Of a stretch of DNA of 64,000 nt, positions 47,324 through 58,790 are shown in pieces. A program made the translations under genes and the position numbers. This DNA comes from Dipteronia dyeriana (taxonomy: Eukaryota; Streptophyta; Magnoliopsida; Sapindales; Sapindaceae), in contig CM065297.1 in assembly GCA_032871835.1 (NCBI GenBank), positions 59,197,253-59,261,252 on the forward strand, read 5' to 3'. A model generated the notes under the pieces. The model did not search any database, had not been told where the DNA came from, and saw only the letters and a program-made list of their open reading frames with translations. The first letter of the stretch is position 1, and each line of letters opens with the position of its first letter.

Positions 47324-48916
47324 CTCGGCTAGAAAGGCGGACCCTTTGGTAACCATGATGTCCACGGGCATCAAGGTTATCCTAGAAAGCCCGCCACCTA
47401 GGCAGAACGCAACGAATTACTTTAGGACCTCTTCCTGACCTGTCGATTGCTGGTGGGTACGAGAGGGGGCGATCTCAGGAGTACCGGCCTCGGGCTCCTT
47501 GGGAACCTGAACTACCCGAGAGGTAGCTGGATCAGTGGAAGGAGATGATATGACTGGGGAAGCATCGGTTAAAGCAGTAGGAACTACTGGAGAGGGGGCA
47601 GATGTGGATGTATCAATGGAATGAGAAGCTGGCCCTCCTCAATTTAGAGTCTTTACTGTCCGAGACGTAAGAATAGCCATCTTAGACTGCACTTTGGAAG
47701 GCGACGGAGCAGAAACAAGCAAGATTGCAGCTCTAACGGTTGACCCCTCCTTTTTCGAAGCAGCCGAGAAAGCTCCCGGGGACGATCTAAAAGACGAAGA
47801 GGGGTACTAGCTTGCTAGGCTTCATGAAAAAGCTGGAGCCATAAAAACAATGTTAAGAAAAGGGTTAAGACCATCAGAACTAAACCATCAAACAATCCAA
47901 AAGCGCGATAAAGCTAGATACTTACAAGGAGTAACATCAAAGATCCGCAGATACTAGTTCGCCCTACGGGGGTCGAAAGGATCAGCAGTTGGAAACTATA
48001 AATTAAGATAATTTCTTACCAGAATAGTCATTAAAATTGCCTCAGACTCAGTAGGCAAAGAGTCTCGATCCCACGAAGGTTTGTCACTAAAAGTAGTGGG
48101 GACCTCGAGCTCATGCTCGCGGTCGAATACAGAGCTCCCCCAGTCTCCCTCCGCCAGTATCCAGTCCTCTTTCCAAGTGGGGTCCTTCCTTGAAGCCCCA
48201 GGGATGATAAAATTGAATTTCTTCTTGCCATTGGTATAGAATTGACCTCGAGGAACTCCAGTTAGGCTCCCAATCTGGAAAAGGAAAGCGAGCTCCTCTG
48301 CCCTGGGCTCTCTAGCTACATTGATCATCTCACATTGCTCCCTTCAAAGCACGAGGAAGCCGACTAGATGCCTCTAAAATCCGGGAGTAAATTGGAGCAG
48401 AGCCAGTTGAAGGGCGTTGAGAGCCCATCGAAGGGTAGGATGAAGAGGAAGCCTCACCCCACTCTCGAAGGTTGCAACATGAATGGGAAGTACGCCTTTA
48501 GGCGGGCTGAAAATGTCATAATTCCTGTGGGGGATGGTGAGAGAAATGGTGTCAGGGATGCCGTATTTATCATGAAGATGGCTAATCGACTGAGGGTCAA
48601 TGGTGGAATCGGGGATGACTCTGGGTTCGAAAGGAAGGATCACCATTGAAGGAAGCTCCGCCATTATAATATGAATCTTTTCGACAGTGTAGACTCTCTC
48701 CACGACATCAAAATCCTCGTCAACTAGGTTTAGAGGGTTGTCTGGGTGGTTCGAGAAGTCAGAGCAGATAAAGAAGCTCCTGCTAGAATGACGGTGCTGG
48801 CGGACCGGGGAAGATTTCTCATCACTCGAAATTCCTTACACCCATTTATGAGGAACGAGGTTAGAGCCTCTGGTGCCCTCAACCAAGGCGTCAATACTGT
48901 CTGAGGAAGTCGACAT

Positions 48917-49290
48917 TAATGGGCAAGAAGAACTTGAAAGTAAGCAGAAGATAGAAGTAAATCGGGAAAGAAAAACAGGAAAGAAGAAACCTGAAAATTT
49001 GAGATTGAAGAAAGTGTGAAGAAATTGATGGTGAGACCGGGTTTAAATAGACGATTAAGGGTAATGATGTCGACGATATCCTTTGAAAGATCACCTGGAG
49101 CCACGGAGGGAGCCGTATTGCAGTCGTTTTTCTTCGAATAAAACACTGTTTCAAATTCAAATGTTGGGTAATTAATGAGAAGTTTTTGCTCTCATTGATT
49201 ATTTTTATAACGGAAAAATTTCTCAATTAAACAAGGAATCTTACTCAAACCCCAACTCCACCACCGGTGTTCAAGTCAGAAGGGGACTTC
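48917..49290. other. Gypsy region between antisense gene start and 3' LTR
   Basis: 374 bp that would hold the promoter of the antisense gene (minus strand). A TTTAAATAG-like box lies at about 49043 on the plus strand, equivalent to a CTATTTAAA on the minus strand about 130 bp upstream of the antisense start. It ends in the polypurine tract. Confidence 0.5.
49278..49286 (+). other. Polypurine tract of the gypsy element
   Basis: AGAAGGGGA, four bases before the 3' LTR. Confidence 0.75.
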
Positions 49291-50427
49291 TATTAATAGT
49301 AAAATTTACCCAAGGGTCAAGGAGAAATTTTCCACTTTCCCCGTCACAAGTCAGAGCCTATAATCAACGTTCATGAAGCCCGGATCGACCATAAAGCCAT
49401 CCCGCAGGAGCAGGGAAGGCCGGCCCAGCTTCACAACTACCAGGAAACTAGCTAGGCACGACCAAAACGAGCCCCCACATGAATACTAGAACCCAGGCTT
49501 CTCCAGGCCACCTATCGGGGAACCTCGGCTTTAAGGTCGAGCTCCACAATCGCCCCGCGAATGCCAGGAGGGGTCTCCAAGCTTAAGAGACATTCGAGAA
49601 AAGCCCACCAACCTCTCCAGAAGCCCGTTGTTCCTGCAGGACATGAAGGAGGAATCACGCCTGAACCTATAACACCCCAGCTACTTCCTAAGAATGTTAA
49701 CAGGGACACCTCAAGGGTCAGGGAAAATCCATCCCAAGCTTCTAAGAACAGAGCCGAAGTAGGGATCTACCTCGCTCTACGGGATGATAGAAAACTAGCT
49801 GGGTAGCATCCATGACACACCATGCCGCAATAACATACAAGATCATATCTATGTGGTAACCAACAATTAATTTCGTATACGTGTGAGCCAAGTGTTTGAT
49901 CCCTAAAAGGAAACCGACTCATTTTCGTTAACGATATCATCATTTCCTCTATTCACTCGGGGTCAACCACTTTTAAATAAGGGATCCTGCCCAATAAAAA
50001 GGGGACAGATTGATAGGATCGTGGCAGGATATCAGTAAATTCAAACCTACTTGGATCAAATATAAATAGATACACAGAGATGGATATACATAAAAAAAAA
50101 GAGAAAAGAGAAGAGATAAAGAAAAGAAAAGGGGAAGGCCTAAATTCTGTACCTAGATCACGGCCACATTTGTTTCCACTATTTGATAAGCACAGAGTTG
50201 CCACCTTCCTAGATCCTAGAGAGACTGCGAGCATGTAAGAGAGTCAATTGTATTTCGTAACAAGTATCAATAATAAAAGCTCACATTTACTGTTACTACG
50301 ATCCAACCTCTCATTTACCTCTTAACGGGTCAGGTATCAAAGATACCGACCCGGCCACCACTTTCATGGTTGTGGTCTTGAGGGTGTTAGTAGGAATTTC
50401 TCATCTCGAGCAAATTTCTCGTTAACA
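49291..50427 (+). repeat. 3' LTR of the gypsy element (1137 bp)
   Basis: TATTAATAGTAAAATT (start mutated from TGTTAATAG) to CTCGTTAACA, matching the 5' LTR throughout. It is followed by CCTAC and the continuation of copia copy C. Confidence 0.93.
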
Positions 50428-51370
50428 CCTACAAATCTGCATGTTTCTGAATGAGACTCCATCTTTTCTGTCTTTAATTTTAACCCATACGTAGGACATC
50501 CAAATATCATTAAGTGTCGTAAACTAGACTTTCGCCCTGTCCATAACTCATGCGGTGTTTTAGGAACCGACCTAGATGGTATATCATTTAGAATGTACAT
50601 TGCAGTTTGTAAAGCATATCCCCAAAAAGAATTAGGTAGTGTTGAATAACTCAACATAGACCTAACCATGTCCAAAAGAGTTCTATTTCTCCTTTTTGTC
50701 CCCCCTTTCTGTTGAGGTGTGCCTGGTGTAGAAAACTGAGAAATTATCCCATTGCCAATAAGATATTGCTAAATCTCACCGGATAGATATTCTCTACCAT
50801 GATCAAACCTCAAGATTTTTATGCGTTTCTCAAGCTGATTTTCCACTTCAGCTTTAAATTCTTTGAACATGTCAAAAGCATATGACTTTTTTCTCATGAT
50901 ATGCACATAACAAAATCTTGAGTGATCATCCGTGAAAGTGATGAAGTACTCATATCCACCTCTAGCTTGAATGCTCATAGATCCACACACATCAGTGTGC
51001 ATCAATCCCAAACATTCGATAGCTCTTGTGTCTTTGGTCGTAAACGACCTTTTGGTCATTTTACCTTCCAAACAAGATTTCTCAATTTGGTAGATCATCA
51101 ATATTTAAGTCACTTAGAGGTCCATCACTTACCAATCTTTTAATCCTATTAAGGTTAATATGACCTAGGCGCAAATGTCATAGGTAGGTTTCATCTTTTG
51201 ATAATTTTACTCTTTTATGATTAGGTTCCGTTGATTCCGTGTCTAACAGGTGAGAGATATTTCTATGCAAATAGAATAAACTGTTTTCCAATGTACCTTT
51301 GCAAATAATTTTGTTATTATTACTAATAATAAAACCTTTTATTAAAAATAACTGAATATCCAAATTTATT
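50428..51370 (-). pseudogene. Copia copy C: integrase and GAG-pre-integrase
   Basis: The minus strand gives SHLLDTESTEPNHKRVKLSK, a zinc-binding segment ESCLEGKMTKRS, LMHTDVCGSMSIQARGGYEY (first Asp), FTDDHSRFCYVHIM, RFDHGREYL (second Asp) and [14 protein letters not shown]. The block 50364-50675 continues into [20 protein letters not shown]. Stops and frameshifts lie near 50768 and 50700. Confidence 0.88.
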
Positions 51371-52140
51371 TAGACAAGAGACCGAAATTAAATTCCTCTT
51401 GAATTGTAGTAAATAATAAACGTTTATTAAATCTAAGTGCCTATAAGAATCTAAATTGATTATAATACCTCCCACTACACTAGTAGACACCAATGCTCCA
51501 TTGCCTAAATACAAGTTGAATTCATTCTTATTCAGTTTATTCCTTTGACCCTTTTCACCACAAAAGAGACACTTCCCTTTGACCTTGGTTACTATCTTGG
51601 TCTCCTTCTAAAAAGGCTTAAGTTATTTTTTCTTCTGTTGTCTCTCGACCTTCTTACGGGTCTTTAACAGTAGCAACTTACCAAGCATATGAATCTCTTG
51701 ACCCATGCATTTCACAAGGATTTTTTTCACGCTTTGAACATCTTGCATCAGGCCTTGCAAGATGTATTCCCTATTATTCAAGTTGTAGTCCAACTTGAAA
51801 TGATCAAAGGAATCCGATAGTGAGTTGACAATCATGTTAATTTTGGTCTCACCATCTATCTCAATGCCATTTAGTTCAGCAATGTTGAGACGTGCTATGA
51901 CTTTCATCATGTGATCTTTCACACCCAGTCCAAGTTTCATCCCAAGATTCATAAAAGCAGTCACTGCCTCTCTCTTAGTCGTCCTAGACCTCATAGCATA
52001 CATCTCCTCCAGAGACATCATTATATCTGCAGCAGTCACAATTTCTTCATGTTGTTGTAACACGTCGGAGATGTGGCCATAATGTAACGTACATTTAGCA
52101 ATCTCATCTGAACACTTCCACTACTAATACTCATCTTTTT
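51371..52140 (-). pseudogene. Copia copy C: protease remnant and gag
   Basis: The gag piece is open at 51623-52063 (146 codons): DIMMSLEEMYAMRSRTTKRE, MKVIARLNIAELNGIEIDGE and FDHFKLDYNLNNREYILQGL, a UBN2-type copia gag. Between it and the protease, the zinc knuckle is damaged (KGKCLFCGEKGQR) and the segment holding the protease active site seen in copy D is missing. It is collinear with 58144-58611 of copy D. Confidence 0.87.
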
Positions 52141-53079
52141 GCTCCTGAGTAGATTCATTAGTTTGGTGGTTAAGGAATAGACATAATGCATTTATGTTTT
52201 TCTGCTTGCAATAACAACCCAATTTTCCTTTTCCATGTGACAAAATTATTATCAGTTAAAGTATTATCTTTTATGATGTTGATTAGGGATGGGGTCATGA
52301 TTTCTTTATAACAACAAAAAATATATAAGTAAATAATCATGATAAAGAAATTTTGAATATTTATCTTGAATTAAATAAAAAAATTCAATCGTAAAAATTC
52401 AATGGTGATCCAACACCCATAAATGTCACGCCCCGTTTGGGAGTTCGCAACATTTACTAGTTGGACTAGATCCCACTAATTGTTAACATAACAACCAATG
52501 TTTTCAATTTTAGCCTTATGATTTTATTAACAAGAACTCTTGGGAGGATATTAATAAACTAACATTGAATATGTTACCAAGTTATCGACCTTCAATATAA
52601 TCCCTCACGAATATCCCTCATTTGGGAGTAGATATCGTTTGGGCTAATTGTCTAGTCTATCCTTGTAAGGAAATATCTTGCTATATTCCATTCATGAATA
52701 CCTCTTGGGAGGTTAATACACAAAACACAAAGCTCAACTAAACTTGAAGGCCGTAGGTGTTCCAAAACACCTTCTCCCACTCAATTTTTTATAGGCGTGT
52801 GATCGAATTCCAAAGAATGATTTACCAAGTTATCTAGATGCCAATTTAGATACCTAAACCATTCTATGCATGTTCATACCAAAAGAGATATAGGAGTGAC
52901 ACTCCTATTCTATATGGCATGTTATCAAACAATGACAAACATTGCAATATTTACAAAAAATATAAATAGCTACAATTTGGTCCATCCTAGAAAAAGGAAG
53001 TAAATTACATGTCTTGGAATACAAAAAACTCATTTCTTGGGGAACAAGTCTTCTCGTGACCTTTGTCATTTGGACTCTC

Positions 53080-53265
53080 CCGGCTACCTCCCTTAGGCAT
53101 GTGCACCTTTGGCTCCTACCCATGGGCATGCGCATGCCACAACCCCATAAAGGGCTGCCATGGGCAGCCCATGGCTTCCATAGGGCTGCCGTGAGCAGTC
53201 CATGCCACAACAAATGTGGCACCGTGCTCTTCACACGCACGTTTGTTGCTACGGCTCGCACGGTC
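53080..53265 (-). repeat. GC-rich degenerate tandem repeat in leader, copy C
   Basis: Units GGGCTGCCATGGGCAGCCCA and GGGCTGCCGTGAGCAGTCCA, as in copies A, B and D. Confidence 0.7.
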
Positions 53266-53353
53266 CAATACTTGTTCCGGTTGCTCCCAATTCTTCAAAC
53301 CTTCAAGTCTTCGATGCTTGAATGTATTATAGAAGAATTTAAATTTTAATAAA

Positions 53354-53490
53354 TGCTGCAGTTTTTTTTTATATTACACAAACTGCAGTTTTTTTTACTA
53401 CAACAAGTGCAATTTCTTTTATTACAACAAGTGCAGTTTTTTTTTATTACAACAAGTGCATTTTTTTTAATTGCAACAACAAAATAAAAA
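53354..53490. repeat. T-rich 29-bp tandem repeat in leader, copy C
   Basis: About four units of TATTACAACAAGTGCAGTTT plus a T run. Copy-specific expansion. Confidence 0.85.
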
Positions 53491-53764
53491 AAACTTAGCA
53501 TCTACCAAGAAGGTAATTATGGCGATAATAGACCACCATTCTTGTTACAATCACAAAACAAAATTACATTGAAATTCTAGGACAAAAATTGAGCAATAAC
53601 AAACCACATATAAAACATATATATATCCATACATTCCAATGTAAATATATGCGAATACCTAGAGTGTCATCTCTTTCTAAAACATGAATATATACAATAA
53701 AAAGAAAATGATTCATGAACACAAACATCAATTAGTCAATGGTACAACCAGGCTCTGATACAAG

Positions 53765-55809
53765 TGTAGGCAAAAGTTCAAAACGGAACGGAAGCATGAG
53801 AAATAAGAAAATTAGGGTTTGCGTATAAATAAAAAATTTCTCTTTTAATAACAAGAACCTTAACCCTAGATTAATTGATGTATATAAAAAGTATCGTACA
53901 TTTTTTTTCGTGCCGATTTAACTAAATTGAATCCGTAAGATCTTTCAATCCAATCACGAACGTGAATCACCAAGGAGTGTGGGCTCCCTTTCTTTAAATT
54001 GTATACCTGAGGATGGAAACAAACAAAATCTTCTTCTTTCTTAGTCACAATAATCCTCCTAGAGAAAAACCAAGAACGTCCATTCACTTTTGAATTATCA
54101 ATCAATTTGATTGAAACTCGCGTGTACCTTGATTCGATATTGTACATAAAACCCTTTTGATGTAAAGGATATCAGTGTACTATCGAAAACAAAAAAGTTC
54201 TCTCTTTTCTCTATGCTTGGCCGAATTCTTCACACAATGAGTTGGACAAAGTTTTTTTTTTATATATAACAGTAAATAAAAAAAAAAAACAACTTCACAC
54301 CCCAAAAATTCATTCTTGTTCGAATTTAATAGGTATTATATATAGGAGACTAACTCCTCTCCTAAGAAGGATTTACTTGGTGGTTAAGAATTCTATCCTT
54401 AGGTGGATTTACTAAGCGGTTAAGAATCCTTTTCCAAAAGGAATTCTTTCCTACACCAAGACTCTCAATCCAACTCAATAGTTTATTTGTAACCATATTA
54501 AAGACTTCCTAATTTGATTAGATAAATAATTCATTTTATTTATCTACTTATCAAATATAGTCTTTAATATTAATTATACTACCAACAATAGTATAATTTT
54601 AGGAGACCGTCTCCTACAAAGAAAAAGATTTTGACTTTGAATTAAATAATTAATTAATCAACAAATTAATTATTTCCATTTAATTAAATAATAAAATAAA
54701 AATAATATAATTAAGCTATTCTAAATAGCCTTGCCCAACACATATATATGGGCCATATATTATTTTTCTTATTTTATTATATCCATTGGACCTTAATAAA
54801 AAGTCCACATGTGAACTAGACATATTCTTACAAAAAGAAACAAGTTCACATGCCTTAATACAATTCTAAATGACCCTTCAATTGGTCTGGTAGAATATAT
54901 CAAGTGATCCATGCAAGTTCGTGTGGATTGGGACCTTAGCGGGCTATCTAAATTTAAGCTCCAAAAGTGTATCCTCGTGAAGAATATCAGTAATCGCCAA
55001 GAGCTCATAGACCGCCTATAGCTCTCCAAGTAACCATATTTACTCATATGACCACATTTTGAACTTGAATATTTTGACTTGTCTAGAAGCCTTGTTTCAA
55101 TAGACACTATTGAAAACTTAACGTTAAAATTTAATATCCAATACCCCAAAACATCGATATGATGATATTCTACTCTTATTTCATAAATGGAGCCATGATG
55201 TCCATATCTATAAATGAAGTCCTCTATCGATTAACAAATGAATACCATAAAACTATCGAGGATAGACTATGCTATATAATCGTACTCATTGATAGCTCAA
55301 ATGATAACACTTGCAACTATAAGTCCGTCATGTATCTTAGGATTGAGATAGACTCTCTGATTGTCTTCAAATGAAAACTTTTATCCATTGACGGTTCTAG
55401 ATCAAGTATTTCATTGTGATCCAATTAAATGCACCCAGTGCACTAGATTCTTTTGCCCAAAGACACCACACTTTGATGATTTTAGACTTATCATAACATA
55501 TTTGATCCCACTCAAATGCTAGCAATAGAATCTACAACTTTAACAAGATAAAGGGGCCAAACTTTTTATCTTAAGTTGTGAATATTATTCAAAACTAACT
55601 AAAGAATTGTGTCTACCTCATACATATCTAGATGTATGAACAATTCTTCTTCTCTCATAGTCTTTTGACCTTATAATTATTTACTTTTGACATTTATAAT
55701 AATTGAACTATAAATGCTATAAGATTTGTTAAACTAGAAATCAGTTTATTAATATGAAAAGATTGTCAAATACATTATTACACTCTTGCTATCGAGCATA
55801 ATCCCAACA
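53765..55809 (-). repeat. 5' LTR of copia copy C (2045 bp)
   Basis: TGTAGGCAAAAGTT to ATAATCCCAACA. It is shorter than its relatives because about 300 bp are missing near 54962, where the sequence jumps from TTTAAGCTCCA to AAAGTGTATCCTCG. Confidence 0.9.
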
Positions 55810-56440
55810 GTCACGTCTCCCCTGTGCACAATTTTCCCTTAAAAGGTGATACTTTCTTTAATGTGTTTTCCTCTCTTATGACTTCTTGGTTCTCCCCGAA
55901 TTAGCCATTGCTCACTATTACCACAATAGATATTGATCTCCATATTCGCATCAGGAACCACTTCCAAGTCAATCAAGAATTGGTGTAGCCATATGTTCCA
56001 GGATCTAGATGCTTACTTCAATCCGTATATGGATCTTTGCAACTTGAAAACCTTTTCCTCTTGTCTATTTTCAATGAATCCTTTTTGTTGCATCATTTAG
56101 ATGCATTCATCAAGACTTCAATTAAGAAAGGTTGTCTTGATGTCCATTTGGCGAATCTCTAGGTCTAGAGATGCCGTAATGGATAAGAGAATCCTAATGG
56201 ATTTAAGCATGGCCACAAGAGAAAAAGGTTTTCTTATAACCGATACCTTCCTTCTGTATGTAACCTTTAGCTACTAATATAGCTTTAAAGGTTTCCACCT
56301 TTCCATCCATTCTTCTTTTCCTCCTGTATACCCACTTGCAACTGATGGGTTTTATCCTTTTAGGAATGTCTACAAGTGACCAGACTTTGTTTTTGAACAT
56401 AGATTCAATTTCGAACTGCATTTCCTTTTGCTAATGGTGA
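55810..56440 (-). pseudogene. Copia copy D: RNase H fragment joined to RT start by a deletion
   Basis: The minus strand shows the RT start (SMFKNKVWSLVDIPKRIKPI) through ASRSWN-like sequence at about 55990, then directly FLIDLEVVPDAN and the REPRSHKRGKHIK-like RNase H segment. Relative to copy E roughly 790 bp including the YVDD catalytic centre are missing. RNase H ends at the GTGAC/TGTTGGG junction with copy C's LTR. Confidence 0.85.
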
Positions 56441-57640
56441 CAATCAACATCTTCCATTGCTTCCTTATACGTATAGGGATCATCGTCGTCTGGGAGATTG
56501 TCTATAGATTCTTCTAAACCGATGTATCTCTCGGGTTGTCTACTAACCCTCCCACTACGATGATGTATGGTAGATTGTTAATCTTATGTTGGTACAGAAC
56601 TTACAATTGGGCTAGGTTGTGAAACCTCTTATGGAATTGTATCTCTTGAAAGCTCATTTAGGACAATTCTACTTTTAGCCACAAAATTATTCATATAGTC
56701 CTCTTCTAGAAATTTAGCATTTGTCGAAACAAATGCTTTGGTATCTGAAGGACTATAGAAATAATACCCTTTGGTTTCTTTTGGATACCCTACAAATATG
56801 CATGTTTCTGATTGAGGCTCCAACTTTTCTTTGTTTCCTTTTAACACATGTGCAAGACATCTAAATATCTTTAAATGTTGTAAACTAGGATTTCGCCCAG
56901 TCCATAACTCATGCGGTGTTTTAGGAACCGACTTAGATGGTACATCGTTTAGAATGTACATAGAAGTTTGTAAAGCATATCCCCAAAATGAATTAAGAAG
57001 CGTTGAATAACTCAACGTAGACCTAACCATGTCCAAAAGAGTTCTATTTCTCATTTCTGCCACCCTTTTTTGTTAAGGTGTACCTAGTGCAGAAAAATGA
57101 GAAATTATCCTATATCAATAAGATATTGCCGTAACTCACCAGATAGATATTCTCCACCACAATCAGACCTCAAGATTTTAATGCATTTCTCAAGCTGATT
57201 TTCTACTTCATCTTTAAAGCCTTGAACATGTCAAATGCATCCGACTTATGTCTCATGAGATACACATAGCCAAATCTTGAGTAATCATCCATGGAAGTGA
57301 TGAAGTACTCATATCCTCCTCTAGCTTGAATGCTCATGGGACCACATAAATCAATGTGTACTAATCTTAAACATTGACTGCCTCTTGTGCCTTTGGTCAT
57401 GAACGACCTTTTGGTCATTTTACCTTCCAAATATGATTCACAAGTTGTTAGATCATCAACCTTTAAGTCACTTAGAGGTCCGTCACTAACCAATCTTTTA
57501 ATCCTATCAAGGTTAATATGACCTAGGCGCAAATGCCATAGGTAGGTTTCATCTATTGATAATTTTACTCTTTTATGATTAGGTTCTGTTGATTCCGTGT
57601 CTAACAAGTGAGAGATATTGCAATGCAAATGGAAAAACCA
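56441..57640 (-). pseudogene. Copia copy D: integrase and linker
   Basis: Open blocks 57203-57628 and 56629-57063. The GAG-pre-integrase part has LWHLRLGHINLDRIKRLVSD and TCESYLEGKMTKRSF. The core has VHIDLCGPMSIQARGGYEYF (first Asp present), MDDYSRFGYVYLMRHKSDAF and, after a frameshift near 57200, [20 protein letters not shown]. The linker continues to [20 protein letters not shown] and [16 protein letters not shown]. Confidence 0.88.
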
Positions 57641-58143
57641 TTTTCCAATGTACTTTTGCCAACAAATTTGTTATTCCTATTAATAATAAAAGCTTTATTA
57701 AAAGTAACCAAATATCCAAATTTATTTAAACAAGAAACTGAAATAAAATTCCTATTGATGTAAGGTACATAATAAATGTCTATTAAATCTAAATGCCTAT
57801 AAGAATCTAAACAAATTCTAATATCTCCCACTGAACTAGCAGACACCAACGCTCCATTGCCTAAACGCAAGTTGAATTCATTCGCATTAAGCCTTCTCCT
57901 TTCCATGAACCCCTTTTAGGAAAAACAAACAGTATTAGTGGCTCCGGAGTCTACGATCCAAGAATCCATATAATCCGCCAAAAAACATGTTTCAAGATAA
58001 TTAATATTACCTTCATCCTTCTTTGTTTAAGACGTTGGGAAATTTCTTTTCCAATGTCCCTTTTCATCACAAAGGAAACACTTTCCTTTGATCTTGGTTA
58101 CTTTCTTTATCTCCTTCTTAGTAGGTCCTAGTTGCTTTTTCTT
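57601..58143 (-). pseudogene. Copia copy D: zinc knuckle and protease
   Basis: Read on the minus strand: KCFLCDEKGHWKRNFP (a CCHC knuckle with its last Cys changed to Phe), then a protease active-site segment DSWIVDSGATN (DSG triad), then LRLGNGALVSASSVGDIRIC and INRNFISVSCLNKFGYLVTF. This is the only copy here in which the protease active site is clearly visible. A stop lies near 57917 and another near 58030. Confidence 0.8.
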
Positions 58144-58790
58144 CTATTGTTTCTTAACCTTCTTACGGGTCTTAATAGTAGCAACTTTACCTAAAGCATG
58201 AATCTCTTGACCCTTGCTCTTTACAAGGATGTTCTCGACGCTTTGAACATCTTGCATCAAGCCTTGGAAGGTGTATTCCTTATCGTTCAATGTGTAGTCC
58301 AACTTGAATTGATCAAAGGAATCTAATAGTGAGTTCACAATCATGTCGATTTTCATCTCACCATCTATCTCAGAACCATTCAGTTCAGCAATGTTGAGAT
58401 TTGCTATGACTTTCATCATGTGATCTTTCACAGACTGTCCAAGTTTCATCCTAAGATTCTTGAAAGCAGTCACTGCCTCTCTCTTAGTCATCTTGAACTT
58501 CATAGCAAACATCTCTTCCAGAGACATCAATATATCGAAAATAGTCTCCGTTCCTTCATGTTGTTGTTGCAACACGTCGAAGATGATACCCATAATGTAA
58601 CATTTAGCCATCTCATCAGAAGACTTCCACTGTTGATACTCATCTCTTTACAACTGAGTAGATTTATTAGTAGAAGTAGGTGGTTTAGGAGTAGACAAAA
58701 TGAACTTATGCTTTTCAGATTGCAATAAAAGCCCAATTTTTCTTTTCCATGTGACAAAATTATCACCAGTTTAAGTATTGTCGTTTACGA
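58144..58790 (-). pseudogene. Copia copy D: gag
   Basis: An open stretch of 155 codons (58144-58611) begins MAKCYIMGIIFDVLQQQHEG and continues with TIFDILMSLEEMFAMKFKMT, IANLNIAELNGSEIDGEMKI, FDQFKLDYTLNDKEYTFQGL and QEIHALGKVATIKTRKKVKK. This is a UBN2-type copia capsid gene. The N-terminal region (58620-58790) is in another frame (about 58527-58766, with KEKLGFYCNLKSISSF-like translation), so a frameshift separates it. Best gag of the family in the window. Confidence 0.87.

Larger units (their letters stand above)
46600..48916 (-). pseudogene. Antisense, intron-containing gene of the gypsy element (PF04195-like)
   Basis: On the minus strand the first exon starts at 48916 (MSTSSDSIDALVEGTRGSNL) and stays in one frame to about 47996, broken only by three stops (48836-48838, 48374-48376, 48344-48346). 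It contains TFESGVRLPLHPTLRWALNA and FQIGSLTGVPRGQFYTNGKK, typical of the 'putative gypsy type transposon' domain PF04195. Further on, a GT-AG intron at 47254-47323 joins KGSAFLAE to DFKFKVAMGYQVDSLRDQEV, then an EAEAEAEAE run and a coiled coil (METQLVELQCDHERLKQAFD). A second possible intron is 47833-47925. The final part (46624-46992) is open. Function in the element is unknown. Confidence 0.78.
38577..50427 (+). mobile_element. Ty3/gypsy retrotransposon, Tat-type, about 11.85 kb
   Basis: Its two LTRs (38577-39728 and 49291-50427) enclose primer site, gag, protease, RT-RNase H, a second RNase H, integrase, a tandem repeat, an antisense gene and a polypurine tract. Integrase after RT defines Ty3/gypsy. 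The extra archaeal-type RNase H before integrase and the antisense ORF near the 3' end are known traits of plant Tat-lineage elements. Target duplications are CCTAT (38572-38576) and CCTAC (50428-50432). Over the first ~330 bp the LTRs differ at roughly one base in ten by eye, indicating an old insertion. All genes are broken. Confidence 0.93.
52141..53764 (-). other. Copia copy C untranslated leader
   Basis: Collinear with the leaders of B and D. It holds the GC-rich repeat (53080-53265), a T-rich tandem repeat (53354-53490) not seen in the other copies, and the site that is empty here but carries the MITE in copy A (about 53620-53640). The degenerate primer site is at 53752-53763 (TTGTATCAGAGC on the minus strand). 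Confidence 0.75.
38008..55809 (-). mobile_element. Ty1/copia retrotransposon, copy C, 3' truncated, hosting a gypsy element
   Basis: From right to left: 5' LTR (53765-55809), degenerate primer site, leader, gag, protease/GAG-pre-integrase and integrase to 50428; then the gypsy insertion (38577-50427); then the linker and the first part of RT, where homology ends at 38008. RT catalytic part, RNase H and 3' LTR are lost. The right end abuts RNase H sequence of copy D, so C probably inserted into D. The left-hand target duplication cannot be checked. Confidence 0.88.
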
